DNA of 64,000 bases from an uncultured Faecalibacterium sp. (GCA_934561115.1 CAKTFS010000001.1:120748-184747); one strand, 5' to 3'. Shown: positions 1 through 8,640, counted from the stretch's first letter. Translations and numbers: made by a program. Notes: generated by a model not told the origin, from the sequence alone.

Positions 1-535
1 GCACCGCGCGGCTGATGCCTTTATCCTCCAGCTCGTTCAGGGTGCGAGGGCCGCCGCTCAGCAATGCCACCGCCGCCAGCTGTTTTGCCGTAGGCTTTGG
101 CTTTTGCGGCAGTGTGCCCACCAGCTTATAGGCGTTTTCGGTGTGGCGGGTAAGCTGCTTTTGCAGCACCGGGGTCACACCGTCCGCCGCCACGGCAGGC
201 TTGTACTGCGCACCATACGGAATGACCGCCTTGACGGCCTCGTAGTAGGTGCAGAAGGTGCGCTCCTTTAAAAAATGCACCAGCCGCAGCAGCTCCGGGG
301 TCAGACAGGCCGAGGCCGGAGCTACGTCGAACAGATATTTGAGCTTGGAGTGCTCCGGCTCGGCATCGCAGGCCAGCACCACGCCCATGCGGGCACGGCT
401 GCCCTTGCCGAAGGGTACCAGCACCATGCTGCCCAGACGCACCGCATTCTGGTGTTCCGGCAGAACGGCGTAGGTATACAGCTTATCAAAATGGAAGGTT
501 GCATTGCTGACGGCAACACCTACCGTTTTGGGCAT
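1..535 (-). CDS. priA: Primosomal protein N' (PriA), N-terminal part, cut by the window edge
   Basis: PriA is the 3'-to-5' helicase that reloads the replisome at stalled forks. Only the first 178 codons are present; the reading frame is open to the left edge. The start is the ATG at 535, preceded by a GGAG-type ribosome site. The N-terminus reads MPKTVGVAV and continues through a 3'-DNA-binding-domain pattern (DKLYTYAVLPE, RLGSMVLVPFGKG), as in other PriA proteins; the helicase and zinc motifs would lie outside the window. It sits 29 bp after gmk in the yicC-remA-gmk run. In many Firmicutes rpoZ and often coaBC lie between gmk and priA; here there is no room for either. The call rests on N-terminal sequence and context only. 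Confidence 0.85.
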   Translation of the reverse strand, partial: MPKTVGVAVSNATFHFDKLYTYAVLPEHQNAVRLGSMVLVPFGKGSRARMGVVLACDAEPEHSKLKYLFDVAPASACLTPELLRLVHFLKERTFCTYYEAVKAVIPYGAQYKPAVAADGVTPVLQKQLTRHTENAYKLVGTLPQKPKPTAKQLAAVALLSGGPRTLNELEDKGISRAV

Positions 536-564
536 TCGTCCAACTCCTTCAACGCTTGATTTTT

Positions 565-1137
565 TCAGCCCTGCAGCCCGGCGCGCTGGCAGATGACCTG
601 ATACAGCTCTGCGGCGCAGGGTTCGATCTGGTTATTGACCAGCTTTACGGTAAACTTATCCTGCTCGGCCAGTTCCTGCCGGGCGGTGGCGAGACGCTCC
701 TGAATGCTTTCCTCGGTCTCGGTACCGCGGCCGCGCAGACGGTGCTCCAGCTCCTCCACAGAGGGCGGCAGCAGAAACACGGTGGTAGCGCCCGGGAACA
801 TCCGGCGGATATTGGCAGCGCCGTGCACATCGATGACCAGCACGACCACCTTGCCAGCTTCCAGACGCTTTTCCACCTCAGACTTCAGGGTGCCGTAGTA
901 GTTGCCATTATAGAAGTTGTGCTCCACCACCTGATCGCTCTCCAGCAGCTGCTGGAACTGCTCACGGGTGCGGTAGTAGTAATCCACACCCTCCTGCTCG
1001 CCGGGGCGCGGGGTACGGGTGGTGGCAGAGACGGTCTTTTCGATCTCGGGGTGTGCCTCGCGCAGTGCCTTGACCACGCTGTCCTTGCCGGTACCGGCTG
1101 CGCCGGAAACTACAAACAGAAATTTATCATTCGCCAT
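565..1137 (-). CDS. gmk: Guanylate kinase
   Basis: Phosphorylates GMP to GDP with ATP in purine nucleotide metabolism (cytoplasm). The protein has 190 residues, normal for the family. It begins [20 protein letters not shown], so the P-loop GAAGTGK is at residues 12-18. The GMP-binding segment [18 protein letters not shown] follows around residue 40, and the lid region with RLRGRGTE lies in the second half. The ATG at 1137 is chosen over an upstream in-frame start because everything before it lies inside remA and does not resemble the family. The start overlaps the end of remA by 11 bp, which suggests translational coupling in the yicC-remA-gmk-priA operon. Confidence 0.95.
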   Translation of the reverse strand: MANDKFLFVVSGAAGTGKDSVVKALREAHPEIEKTVSATTRTPRPGEQEGVDYYYRTREQFQQLLESDQVVEHNFYNGNYYGTLKSEVEKRLEAGKVVVLVIDVHGAANIRRMFPGATTVFLLPPSVEELEHRLRGRGTETEESIQERLATARQELAEQDKFTVKLVNNQIEPCAAELYQVICQRAGLQG

Positions 1138-1405
1138 GAGATGCTTCTTCCTCCATTGATGCTTTGCCCTCCTGCCCGGCGGCACGGCTTGCCACTGTTT
1201 CGGGCTGAAGAGCTGACAGCACGACATGATCGGAGTCCATGATGAGCACCGCCCGGGTGCTGCGGCCGTAAGAGGCATCGATCAGCATCCCGCGCTCCCG
1301 CGCTTCCTTCACCAGACGCTTGACCGGTGCAGAGTCCGGGCTGACGACTGCCACCACGCGCCCCGCACTGACCATATTGCCAAAGCCGATGTTGATGAGT
1401 TTCAT
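1127..1405 (-). CDS. remA: Extracellular matrix regulator RemA / DUF370 protein
   Basis: RemA-family proteins (DUF370) are small DNA-binding regulators; in Bacillus subtilis RemA activates biofilm matrix and osmoprotection genes. This one has 92 residues and begins [20 protein letters not shown], followed by [40 protein letters not shown] and [12 protein letters not shown], which are near-signature RemA segments. The ATG at 1405 is preceded by GGAGGAG at ideal spacing; an in-frame GTG four codons upstream lies within the Shine-Dalgarno and is unlikely to be used. A short C-terminal tail (EEEASHGE) overlaps the gmk start. What RemA regulates in this organism cannot be seen here. Confidence 0.93.
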   Translation of the reverse strand: MKLINIGFGNMVSAGRVVAVVSPDSAPVKRLVKEARERGMLIDASYGRSTRAVLIMDSDHVVLSALQPETVASRAAGQEGKASMEEEASHGE

Positions 1406-1423
1406 AGGCTCCTCCACAACATA

Positions 1424-2302
1424 TTATTCCAGATTCTGGATCTGTTCGCGGATCTTTTCGATCTCTGCCTTCATATCCACCACGATGCGGGTGATATCCA
1501 GATCCTGACACTTTGAACCGATGGTATTGGTCTCGCGGTTCAGCTCCTGCGTCAGGAAATCCAGCTTACGGCCTACGGGCTCGTCCAGCTGTAAGATATC
1601 GCGGTACTGGGCAATGTGGCTGCGCAGACGGACAGTTTCTTCATCCACGGCGGTCTTATCGCCAAAGATGGCGGCCTCGGTCAGCACACGGGCGTCATCA
1701 ATGTCGCGATCCTGCAGGATGACCTTGAGTTTCTCGTACAGGCGGTTGGTGTAGTTCTCTACCCGGCCTGCGCTCAAGGCTTCCACCTTGCCGACACACT
1801 CCTCCAGAAACACAAGACGGTTTTCCACGTCCGCCTTCATCTTGGCACCCTCGGCAGCGCGCATCTCCACAAAGCGATCCAGTGCCTGCGCGGTGACGGC
1901 AGATACATCCTGCCACAGCTGCTCCTCGTCCACATCGGCGTGGCGGGTGGTCAGCACATCCGGGAAGCGGGTCAGAACGGCAGTGGATACATCATTTTTG
2001 ACCCCCAACTGCTCGGACAAGTCCCGCATGGCCTGCTGATAACTGCGGGCAAGCTCCATGTTGACGGCGACCACAGTATCTGCCGCATCCACGTTCTGCA
2101 CGGTCATGCTAAGCTCTACCTTACCGCGGGAGATCCGCTGGTTGAGCTGTTTTTTCAGGCGGCTGTCCAGAGAACTGCAGGTGCGCGGGATGCGGGAGGA
2201 ATACTCGAAATAGCGGGAGTTCACGCTGCGCAGCTCCACAGTGATCTCGCGGCCATTGAGCACGGCAGTCCCCCTGCCGAAACCGGTCATGCTTAAGATC
2301 AT
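1424..2302 (-). CDS. yicC: YicC/YloC family endoribonuclease
   Basis: YicC-family proteins are conserved stress-associated endoribonucleases; the E. coli member cleaves RNA and influences sRNA turnover. The protein has 292 residues starting MILSMTGFGRGTAV, the standard YicC N-terminus, then NGREITVELRSVNSRYFEYS. The C-terminal DUF1732 block (GRKLDFLTQELNRETNTIGS and the final EIEKIREQIQNLE) is complete. The ATG at 2302 follows a GGAG at good spacing; a longer reading frame upstream has no family similarity. It is the first gene of yicC-remA-gmk-priA and has a clear promoter about 85 bp upstream. Confidence 0.93.
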   Translation of the reverse strand: MILSMTGFGRGTAVLNGREITVELRSVNSRYFEYSSRIPRTCSSLDSRLKKQLNQRISRGKVELSMTVQNVDAADTVVAVNMELARSYQQAMRDLSEQLGVKNDVSTAVLTRFPDVLTTRHADVDEEQLWQDVSAVTAQALDRFVEMRAAEGAKMKADVENRLVFLEECVGKVEALSAGRVENYTNRLYEKLKVILQDRDIDDARVLTEAAIFGDKTAVDEETVRLRSHIAQYRDILQLDEPVGRKLDFLTQELNRETNTIGSKCQDLDITRIVVDMKAEIEKIREQIQNLE

Positions 2303-2394
2303 ACTAGCTCCTATTCTTTTACGGTTCACTTCGTTTTTTCTGTATAGGTATCCGCTTTGGGCACACAAACCCATGTTACGATACATATAGCATC

Positions 2395-2423
2395 ATTTTA
2401 CTATTCTTTTCTGAAAAATTCAA
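2395..2423 (-). promoter_or_regulatory. Promoter of the yicC-remA-gmk-priA operon
   Basis: On the minus strand a -35 TTGAAT (2418-2423) and a -10 TAAAAT (2395-2400) are separated by 17 bp. This predicts a transcript start near 2388 and a leader of about 85 nt before yicC. The rest of the interval 2303-2525 shows no other feature. Confidence 0.65.
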
Positions 2424-2525
2424 GGTGCAGACTGCATTCGCGCAAAAAACGCAATTGCCGTTTTCTGCCGCCGCACACCCGATAACAGCCAAAACAACAT
2501 GGCTGCGGCAGATCCCTAATTATTA

Positions 2526-2575
2526 TAGAAAAAGCGCCCTGAAATGATTCACAAACAGAATCATCTCAGGACGCT
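2526..2575 (-). terminator. Intrinsic terminator of the HTH gene
   Basis: An imperfect stem (2533-2550 with 2559-2574, core GAATCAT/ATGATTC) is followed on the minus strand by CTTTTT. It starts 5 bp after the stop codon of the HTH gene at 2580. Confidence 0.8.
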
Positions 2576-2579
2576 CCTA

Positions 2580-2921
2580 TCAGTTCGTCTTATAAACGCA
2601 GGTCACACTGGTTTGCAGGATATCTGCATTGAGCAGCGTGCGCTCCACCCAATGGATGTTGTCGGCAATGGTATCCAGAGAGACCTCGTATTCCTTGGCA
2701 ATGCTCTCCATCGTGCGGTATTCGTAGCGATAGATCAGGGTCAGGATGAGCTTGTCCATCATGGAGATCTTAGTAAAGCGGGTCTTACGCTTGTGCTCCT
2801 GACGGTAAGCCTCCTGCAGAGCCTTGAGCATCCGGTCAAATTCCAGCTTTGATATGCCAAAATACAGTTGATAATCCTGCTCCTGAAACTCAGCAATGCG
2901 CTGTTCCGGAATGCTTCGCAT
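2580..2921 (-). CDS. Stand-alone transposase-type helix-turn-helix protein
   Basis: A 113-residue protein resembling the N-terminal helix-turn-helix domain of IS5-type DDE transposases (HTH_Tnp_4 family). The pattern KISMMDKLILTLIYRYEYRT, then MESIAKEYEVSLDTIADNI and HWVERTLL, matches the segment that precedes the catalytic domain in those transposases. There is no DDE domain downstream: a terminator follows immediately. The ATG at 2921 has GGAGGA 7 nt upstream; a GTG five codons earlier sits on that Shine-Dalgarno. It has its own near-consensus promoter and terminator, so it is an independent single-gene unit. It may be a domesticated DNA-binding protein or the first frame of a lost element; I cannot assign a biological role. 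Confidence 0.7.
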   Translation of the reverse strand: MRSIPEQRIAEFQEQDYQLYFGISKLEFDRMLKALQEAYRQEHKRKTRFTKISMMDKLILTLIYRYEYRTMESIAKEYEVSLDTIADNIHWVERTLLNADILQTSVTCVYKTN

Positions 2922-2969
2922 AGCATTTTCCTCCACATCATCTGTTATATTGTATAGGCTATGTTAGTT

Positions 2970-2998
2970 ATTATAAAATGTATTGAGCGGCAAGTCAA
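2970..2998 (-). promoter_or_regulatory. Near-consensus promoter of the HTH gene
   Basis: Minus strand -35 TTGACT (2993-2998), 17 bp, -10 TATAAT (2970-2975). The predicted start is near 2963, about 42 nt before the ATG at 2921. Confidence 0.8.
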
Positions 2999-3060
2999 TG
3001 TGTATGCAGAAGTTTTTCCGGTATCGTCTGACAGAGTATGTCTTACACCTTTTCTGGATA

Positions 3061-3100
3061 CGCAAAAGGGCTGCTGCACAGCGTTTTGTGCAGCAGCCCT
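3061..3100 (-). terminator. Terminator of the biotin carboxyltransferase operon
   Basis: A perfect 12-bp stem, GGGCTGCTGCAC at 3068-3079 pairing with 3088-3099, is followed on the minus strand by TTTT. It lies just after the stop codon at 3119. Confidence 0.85.
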
Positions 3101-3118
3101 GAAAGGGATGTTTATTTA

Positions 3119-4522
3119 TCAGACAGGATGAGACTGGTTGGTGTAGTCCACATGATCGCCGTCCACGCCCTGCTTTTTGGCATTGCGCTTATCGAAGAAC
3201 TTGGGTGCGACCTGCGGGAACATTGCGTAGGTCAGCACGTCCTCTTCCTGCGTAGCCCACTTAGCAGCCTCGGCCTTCAGCTTGTCCATCTCGGGAGCCA
3301 GCGTATCGGCAAAGCGGCAGGTAATGGGCTGCTCGTCGCCAAGGATTTTCTTGGTGAACTCCGGCTTGATGGGAGCGGGAGTCTTGCCGTAGTCGCCGTG
3401 GACCAGCCCCTTGAACTCCTTGGTGACCATCTTGTAGCGCTCGCCCATGATGACGTTGAACACAGCCTGCGTGCCAACGATCTGGCTGGTGGGGGTGACC
3501 AGCGGCGGATAACCTGCATCCTCACGGACGCGGGGGATCTCGGCCAGCACCTCGTCCAGCTTATCTTCCTTACCGGCATCCTTCAGCTGCTTGAGCATGT
3601 TGGAGAACATACCGCCCGGCACCTGATACAGCAGAGTGTTGGCGTCCACGCCCAGGCTCTTGGGGCTGATCTGACCGTTGGCGATGTACTTCTCGCGCAG
3701 CTTAGCAAAGTAAGCGCGCACGACGTTCAGCTGCTTCAGATCCAGACCGGTGTCGTAGTCGGTGCCCTGCAGAGCAGCCACCAGGCTCTCGGTGGGCATG
3801 TGGCTGGTGCCAAGGCTCAGGGGGCTCATGGCGGTGTCAATGATATCGGCACCTGCCTCGATGCCCTTGAGGATGGACATGGAAGCCAGACCAGCAGTGT
3901 AGTGGCTGTGGATATCCACAGGGATGCTGACGGTCTCCTTCAGCTTCTTGACCAGATCATAGCAGGTATAGGGGGTAAGCAGACCGGCCATATCCTTGAT
4001 GCAGATGGAGTTTGCGCCCATCTCCTCCAAAGTCTTGGCGTAGGATGCAAAGTACTCGTTGTTGTGCACGGGGCTCAGGGTGTAGCTGATGCAGCCCTGC
4101 ACATGAGCACCCTCCTTATTGGCAGACTTGATAGCAGTCTGCAGGTTGCGGGGGTCGTTCAGAGCGTCGAAGATGCGGATGACGTCGATGCCGTTGGCAA
4201 CGGACTTCTGTACAAAGTACTCGACCGCGTCATCGGCGTAGGGACGGTAGCCCAGCATATTCTGGCCGCGGAACAGCATCTGCAGCTTCTGGTGCGGCAG
4301 CTCCTTGCGCAGGATGCGCAGACGCTCCCACGGATCTTCGTCCAGGAAGCGGATGCAGCTGTCGAACGTAGCGCCGCCCCAGCACTCCACGGAGAAGTAG
4401 TTGATCTTGTCCATTTCGGGCAGGATGGGGCGCATCTCGTCCATGGTCATACGGGTAGCCAGCAAAGACTGGTGCGCATCACGCAGGACGACCTCGGTCA
4501 CCTTGATCGGCTTTTTTGCCAT
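3119..4522 (-). CDS. Pyruvate/oxaloacetate carboxyltransferase subunit (5S- or OadA/PycB-like)
   Basis: Biotin-dependent carboxyltransferase of the pyruvate carboxylase CT / oxaloacetate decarboxylase alpha / transcarboxylase 5S family. It moves CO2 between carboxybiotin and pyruvate. The metal-site residues are visible: D15 in LRDAHQSLLATR, the carbamylated-lysine segment ICIKDMAG, and the HxH in DIHSHYTAGLA. The TIM-barrel is followed by a conserved C-terminal half (PGGMFSNMLKQL, FKGLVHGDYG). It has 467 residues and carries no fused biotin domain; the carrier is the separate upstream gene. ATG at 4522 has an AGAGGTGA ribosome site. Last gene of a three-gene operon with a 12S-like and a 1.3S-like subunit; no membrane OadB-type subunit is present. 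Confidence 0.9.
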   Translation of the reverse strand: MAKKPIKVTEVVLRDAHQSLLATRMTMDEMRPILPEMDKINYFSVECWGGATFDSCIRFLDEDPWERLRILRKELPHQKLQMLFRGQNMLGYRPYADDAVEYFVQKSVANGIDVIRIFDALNDPRNLQTAIKSANKEGAHVQGCISYTLSPVHNNEYFASYAKTLEEMGANSICIKDMAGLLTPYTCYDLVKKLKETVSIPVDIHSHYTAGLASMSILKGIEAGADIIDTAMSPLSLGTSHMPTESLVAALQGTDYDTGLDLKQLNVVRAYFAKLREKYIANGQISPKSLGVDANTLLYQVPGGMFSNMLKQLKDAGKEDKLDEVLAEIPRVREDAGYPPLVTPTSQIVGTQAVFNVIMGERYKMVTKEFKGLVHGDYGKTPAPIKPEFTKKILGDEQPITCRFADTLAPEMDKLKAEAAKWATQEEDVLTYAMFPQVAPKFFDKRNAKKQGVDGDHVDYTNQSHPV

Positions 4523-4538
4523 GGTTGTCACCTCTTCC

Positions 4539-4919
4539 TTAGTTCATGGAAACCAGAACGTCACCGGAGTTGACGGTATCGCCCTTGTTCACGTTGATGG
4601 AAGCCACGGTGCCATCCTGCGGAGCAACGATCTCGTTCTCCATCTTCATGGCCTCGAGGATGACCAGCACATCACCGGCCTTGACAGAAGCACCGGCAGC
4701 GACCTTGACATCCAGAATGTTGCCGGGCATGGGAGCCTTGACGGTAACAGCACCGGCTGCACCGGCGGCTGCCTTGGGAGCAGCTGCGGGAGCGGGAGCA
4801 ACCTTGGGTGCGGCGGGTGCAGCAACGGGAGCAGCGGCAACGGGAGCAGCGCCTGCGGCGGTTTCCTCAACGGAAACGCTGTAAGCAACACCATTGACAG
4901 TAATATTGTAGTACTTCAT
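4539..4919 (-). CDS. Biotin carboxyl carrier protein (1.3S / BCCP-like)
   Basis: Small carrier of covalently bound biotin shuttling CO2 between two carboxyltransferases. The 126 residues comprise a short N-terminal strand (MKYYNITVNGVAYSVSVEET), an Ala/Pro-rich flexible linker at about residues 21-56, and a C-terminal biotinyl domain. The target lysine is K92 in EAMKMENE. The ATG at 4919 follows GGAGGA; a TTG in frame five codons upstream is part of that ribosome site. Only 16 bp separate it from the downstream carboxyltransferase gene, so the two are cotranscribed. Confidence 0.92.
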   Translation of the reverse strand: MKYYNITVNGVAYSVSVEETAAGAAPVAAAPVAAPAAPKVAPAPAAAPKAAAGAAGAVTVKAPMPGNILDVKVAAGASVKAGDVLVILEAMKMENEIVAPQDGTVASINVNKGDTVNSGDVLVSMN

Positions 4920-4970
4920 GGAAGGATCCTCCAATTCAAAATCGAACTCAATTAACTTACATTCGGACGC

Positions 4971-6290
4971 TTACAGGGCCATATTGCCATGCTTCTTGGG
5001 CAGGCGGGCGGCGCGCTTGGTGCTCAGCAGCTCCAGTGCAGCCACAACGCTGGCACGCACATTGGCGGCATCGCAGCTCATATCGGCAGCACCGGCAGCC
5101 ACTGCGCTGGCAGCGCTGCACACCTCTGCGGTGTAGGCAGCAGCCTTGGCCTTGGTGGCGGCAATGATGTTGTCGGAAGCATCGATCTCGTCCTTGTACA
5201 GCACGCTGACAGCGGCGCTGGGCTCCAGTGCGCTGACGGTGCAGCCGGTCACAGCAATGCGCAGGTCGGCAGCAGCCAGAGTGGTGTACACAGGGCCCAC
5301 AGCCTTACCGGCCAGCACTGCCACCTTTGCAGTGGTAGCATCGGCGTAGGTAGCAGCCAGACGGGCAGCCTCGCGGATGCCGCCAGCCACGTCATCGGTA
5401 ACGCTGGGCACAAAGCCCTCGGTATCCACGATGGTGACCACAGGCACGCTGAAGGCATCGCACAGGCGCACAAAGCGGGAAGCCTTGGCTACGCAGTTGT
5501 GGCACAGCTGCTTGCCGGTGGCCACAACGCCCACGGCGTTGCCGCCAATGGTTGCAAATGCGGTGTAGACAGACTTACCAAAGCCTGCGTACAGCTCCAC
5601 GGCGCTGTCCTTATCGATCACAGCAGCAGCGGCCTTTGCGGGCTCGGCACCGGCAGCCAGAACAGCGGTGGGCTGCTCGAACTCGAAGATCGCCGGACCG
5701 GTCAGGTTGTTGGCGGGCAGCAGACCCACGATGTGAGCAGCCTTTTCAGCAGCCTCTGCGGCATCGGCAGCCACGATGGAAGCCACACCCGCCTTGGCGG
5801 CAGCAGCGGCGCTGCCTGCATCGGCGACCTTATCGCCCTTGGCAGCGGAGGTGAACGGAGCGGTGAAGAACAGCTCTGCGCCCTCGGCCATGATGCAGAC
5901 GTCTGCGTTGGCAGCGCTCAGAGCGCTGGTGCCGCCGCAGACACCCAGAACAACGGCCACCTGCGGAACAACGCCGGAGACCTTTGCGATCTGCGCATTC
6001 AGCTTTGCGCTGGCAGTCAGCACATCCAGACCCTCGGCCAGCTTTGCACCAACCGAGTTATAGAAAGTGACCACCGGGCAGCCGGTCTGTGCAGCCATTT
6101 CCAGAACCTTGATGTTCTTTTCAACATCCTTTACGGTGACAGCCTCGCCGTTCTGATAAACAGCGTAAGCCTGCTGACCTGCAGCATAGCCGCAGGCAGC
6201 GCTCACTGCACCATCAGCAAACAGCGCAGTATATTCCCCGTCATCGAAGAACTTGGCGAGGATTTCTCCCTTATTGATCTTTGAAGCCAT
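4971..6290 (-). CDS. Acyl-CoA carboxyltransferase subunit (12S / MmdA-like), divergent
   Basis: Carboxyl transferase of the crotonase fold that accepts carboxyl groups from biotin onto an acyl-CoA or the reverse. The C-terminal half matches the MmdA/12S pattern: GGNAVGVVATGKQ, RFVRLCDAFSVPVVTIVDTE, GFVPSV, then GGIREAARLAATYADATTAK. The N-terminal half has the Gly-rich oxyanion segment GVCGGTSALS. With 439 residues it is shorter than typical family members (about 500-520) and is very Ala-rich, so its acyl-CoA substrate cannot be read. It has a strong promoter and leads an operon with the carrier protein and a 5S-like pyruvate carboxyltransferase. That combination is the composition of a transcarboxylase. 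Confidence 0.82.
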   Translation of the reverse strand: MASKINKGEILAKFFDDGEYTALFADGAVSAACGYAAGQQAYAVYQNGEAVTVKDVEKNIKVLEMAAQTGCPVVTFYNSVGAKLAEGLDVLTASAKLNAQIAKVSGVVPQVAVVLGVCGGTSALSAANADVCIMAEGAELFFTAPFTSAAKGDKVADAGSAAAAAKAGVASIVAADAAEAAEKAAHIVGLLPANNLTGPAIFEFEQPTAVLAAGAEPAKAAAAVIDKDSAVELYAGFGKSVYTAFATIGGNAVGVVATGKQLCHNCVAKASRFVRLCDAFSVPVVTIVDTEGFVPSVTDDVAGGIREAARLAATYADATTAKVAVLAGKAVGPVYTTLAAADLRIAVTGCTVSALEPSAAVSVLYKDEIDASDNIIAATKAKAAAYTAEVCSAASAVAAGAADMSCDAANVRASVVAALELLSTKRAARLPKKHGNMAL

Positions 6291-6335
6291 AATTAGACCT
6301 CCTGGTTGTCTGTGTGAGCTTTCAAAATTATATTC

Positions 6336-6364
6336 ATTATACAGAAGATGGCAAAAAAATGCAA
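6336..6364 (-). promoter_or_regulatory. Promoter of the biotin carboxyltransferase operon
   Basis: Minus strand -35 TTGCAT (6359-6364), 17 bp, -10 TATAAT (6336-6341), giving a start near 6329 and a leader of about 38 nt. Between 6365 and the next gene (6675) I see no further element except AT-rich sequence that could hold a weak plus-strand promoter (TATAAA near 6565). Confidence 0.8.
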
Positions 6365-6674
6365 GGGATTCTATAAAAATCCATGCGATTCAACATCCAC
6401 CGCTTATGGAAAGCCAAATTTTTAACGATTCATCGTTTTGTGCGTTTTATCCGGGCAAAGGCTCCTGCGCATCCTTTTTGCGGATGTAGAAATTTTTCCG
6501 GTTTTTTTGGCGAAACTGCACCCGCCTGCTGCGTTTTCTTTCCGTTACGTTTATGTTACACTATATAAAAATATTAAAAAATCATAATTGCCGGGCAGTC
6601 TGCCAAACTGTACCTATGCAGTGCACAGTGCACGCGAAAAGCCCGGCAAAAATGAAAAAGAGGTTGAAGCAATT

Positions 6675-8627
6675 TTGAAGCAATTCTCCGCCAAGCTCCG
6701 GCAGCAGGAGCAGAGCTACCGTTCCCTGCACGATGCCGCCCGTTCCCTGCTTTCGCCAAAGGGACGGATCTTTCTGCTTTTTCTGTTGTTTTATAAGGTA
6801 CTGACAAACCTCTTGTTCGTACCGGCGTTGCAGCTGATCTGGGCACTGACGCTGCGGTTCGCGCCTATCCGCTACCTCAACAACAAGACCGCTTCCCGCA
6901 TCTTTGCCTCCCCTGCCATTATCGGGTGTATCGCCGTACTGGCGGTGCTGGCAGCTTTCTGGAGCCTGTACGAGGTCGCCACAATGCTGCATCTGCTGAC
7001 ACGGATACGGCACGGGGAGCCGCTGCGGGCGGCAGCAGTGTTCCGGGATGCCTTTTGCAGCCTTGTGCGGGTGTTTTTGCCGCAGAATCTCCCGCTGCTG
7101 CTGTATGGTGCTGCTCTGATCCCACTGACGAACTTTTTTCTGGCCGCAAACCATCTGACCCAGTTTGCCGTGCCGGAATATCTCTGGGGGCTGCTGAAAG
7201 CGCGCGCTGCCAATCGTTTTCTTTTTGCTCTGGCGGTGCTTTGTGTGCTGGCGTTGCTGCTGGACGGACTTGTGGTGCTGCCAAAATTCCTGTTGGAGCG
7301 CAAAAGCTTTGGCTGTGCGTTTGCGGAGAGCCTGCACATTTTGCGCAGCCGCGCCGGGCAGCTGCTTGCACTGGCACTGCGCTGGATGCTGACCGCCGCC
7401 TTTCGTACCGGACTGATGCTGCTGTGCGGGGCAGCGCTGCTCTATTGTGTCATCCTTGGTGTCGGCTTCGCCAGCACTGCTGCCCTGCTGGCGCTATCCC
7501 GCGCGGCGCTGCTGATTGAGTTACCGTTCCTTTGCATGCTTATGGATTGTGCCATGACGGCAGCACAGAGCACCCTTACAGAGACACTGTACGAAGTGAC
7601 CCGGCAGTCCGATGCAGCGCTACCGACCGTTTCCGGTGCGCTCCCCACCCTGCACCGCGAGCAGACGGCGCTGGCCGGGATGATGACTTGCGCCGCGCTG
7701 GTCACCTGCGGCGTGGCGGCGGTATACCTGCTGTTCCCGCAAACACAGCCGCTGCAAAGCGTGCTGGGCCTTGCCGACCCGGTGATCACCTATCACCGTG
7801 GCTACTCCTCCCGTGCGCCGGAAAATACCATGGCAGCCTTCGAGACGGCACTGGAACACGGCAGCCCCCGCATTGAGCTGGACGTGCAGATGACCGCTGA
7901 CGGCGTAGCCGTGGTGACCCACGATACCAGCCTGCGCCGGTGTACCGGCCGCAACGCTAACATCTATGATCTGCCCTATGCGCAGGTGCAGCAGCTGGAT
8001 GCCGGACGCTGGTTCCATCGGCAGTTTACGGGCTCCTATATCCCCACGCTGGAAGAGGTTCTGGCGCTGTGCAAGGGCAAGGCGGAGTTGAATATTGAGA
8101 TCAAGCCCAGCACCTTTACGCCGACATTGGAAGCTGAAACAGTGCGCCTGATCCACGCATACAACTACGGTGCAGACTGCGTGGTCACCTCCCAGAGCTA
8201 CGAGACCCTGTGCAAGGTGAAGGAACTGGACCCGGACATTACCACAGGGTATATTCTGGCGCTGGGCGTTGGCACCTACTATGACCTGCCCGCCGCAGAC
8301 TTTTTCAGTGTGGAGTCTACCTTTATCACCGCCGGTATGGTGCAGCAGATCCATCTGCGCGGCAAGACCATCTCGGCATGGACTGTCAACCGCCAGCAGG
8401 ACGCTGAAAAGCTGCTGCAGCTGGGCGTGGATGACCTGATCACCGACAAGCCCGAGATCATTGCGCCGCTGCTGGCACGGGACAAGGCTTTGGATAACCG
8501 TCTGCTCTGGCTGCGGGATCAGATCCAGGAACTGTTCACCGCACCGGACGCTGAAGAAGCGATGGATGTGGAGGAGACGATCGAGGACGCCATTGAGGAT
8601 CCTGAGGAGCTTTTGGACGAGGCATAA
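6675..8627 (+). CDS. Glycerophosphodiester phosphodiesterase with N-terminal membrane domain
   Basis: Membrane-anchored enzyme predicted to hydrolyse glycerophosphodiesters (from phospholipid or teichoic acid turnover) to glycerol phosphate. The first ~370 residues contain about six to eight hydrophobic segments (for example GRIFLLFLLFYKVLTNLLFV, AAFWSLYEVATML). The C-terminal GDPD barrel starts at YHRGYSSRAPENT, followed by IELDVQMTADGVAVVTHD and LNIEIKP, the catalytic His/Glu/Asp/His set; a short acidic tail ends the protein. The start is uncertain: TTG at 6675 has AGAGG 11 nt upstream; a TTG at 6588 or GTG at 6621 would extend it by 29 or 18 residues but lacks a ribosome site. No operon partner; it has its own terminator. 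Confidence 0.88.
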   Translation: MKQFSAKLRQQEQSYRSLHDAARSLLSPKGRIFLLFLLFYKVLTNLLFVPALQLIWALTLRFAPIRYLNNKTASRIFASPAIIGCIAVLAVLAAFWSLYEVATMLHLLTRIRHGEPLRAAAVFRDAFCSLVRVFLPQNLPLLLYGAALIPLTNFFLAANHLTQFAVPEYLWGLLKARAANRFLFALAVLCVLALLLDGLVVLPKFLLERKSFGCAFAESLHILRSRAGQLLALALRWMLTAAFRTGLMLLCGAALLYCVILGVGFASTAALLALSRAALLIELPFLCMLMDCAMTAAQSTLTETLYEVTRQSDAALPTVSGALPTLHREQTALAGMMTCAALVTCGVAAVYLLFPQTQPLQSVLGLADPVITYHRGYSSRAPENTMAAFETALEHGSPRIELDVQMTADGVAVVTHDTSLRRCTGRNANIYDLPYAQVQQLDAGRWFHRQFTGSYIPTLEEVLALCKGKAELNIEIKPSTFTPTLEAETVRLIHAYNYGADCVVTSQSYETLCKVKELDPDITTGYILALGVGTYYDLPAADFFSVESTFITAGMVQQIHLRGKTISAWTVNRQQDAEKLLQLGVDDLITDKPEIIAPLLARDKALDNRLLWLRDQIQELFTAPDAEEAMDVEETIEDAIEDPEELLDEA

Positions 8628-8640
8628 GCGGAAGGATTTT

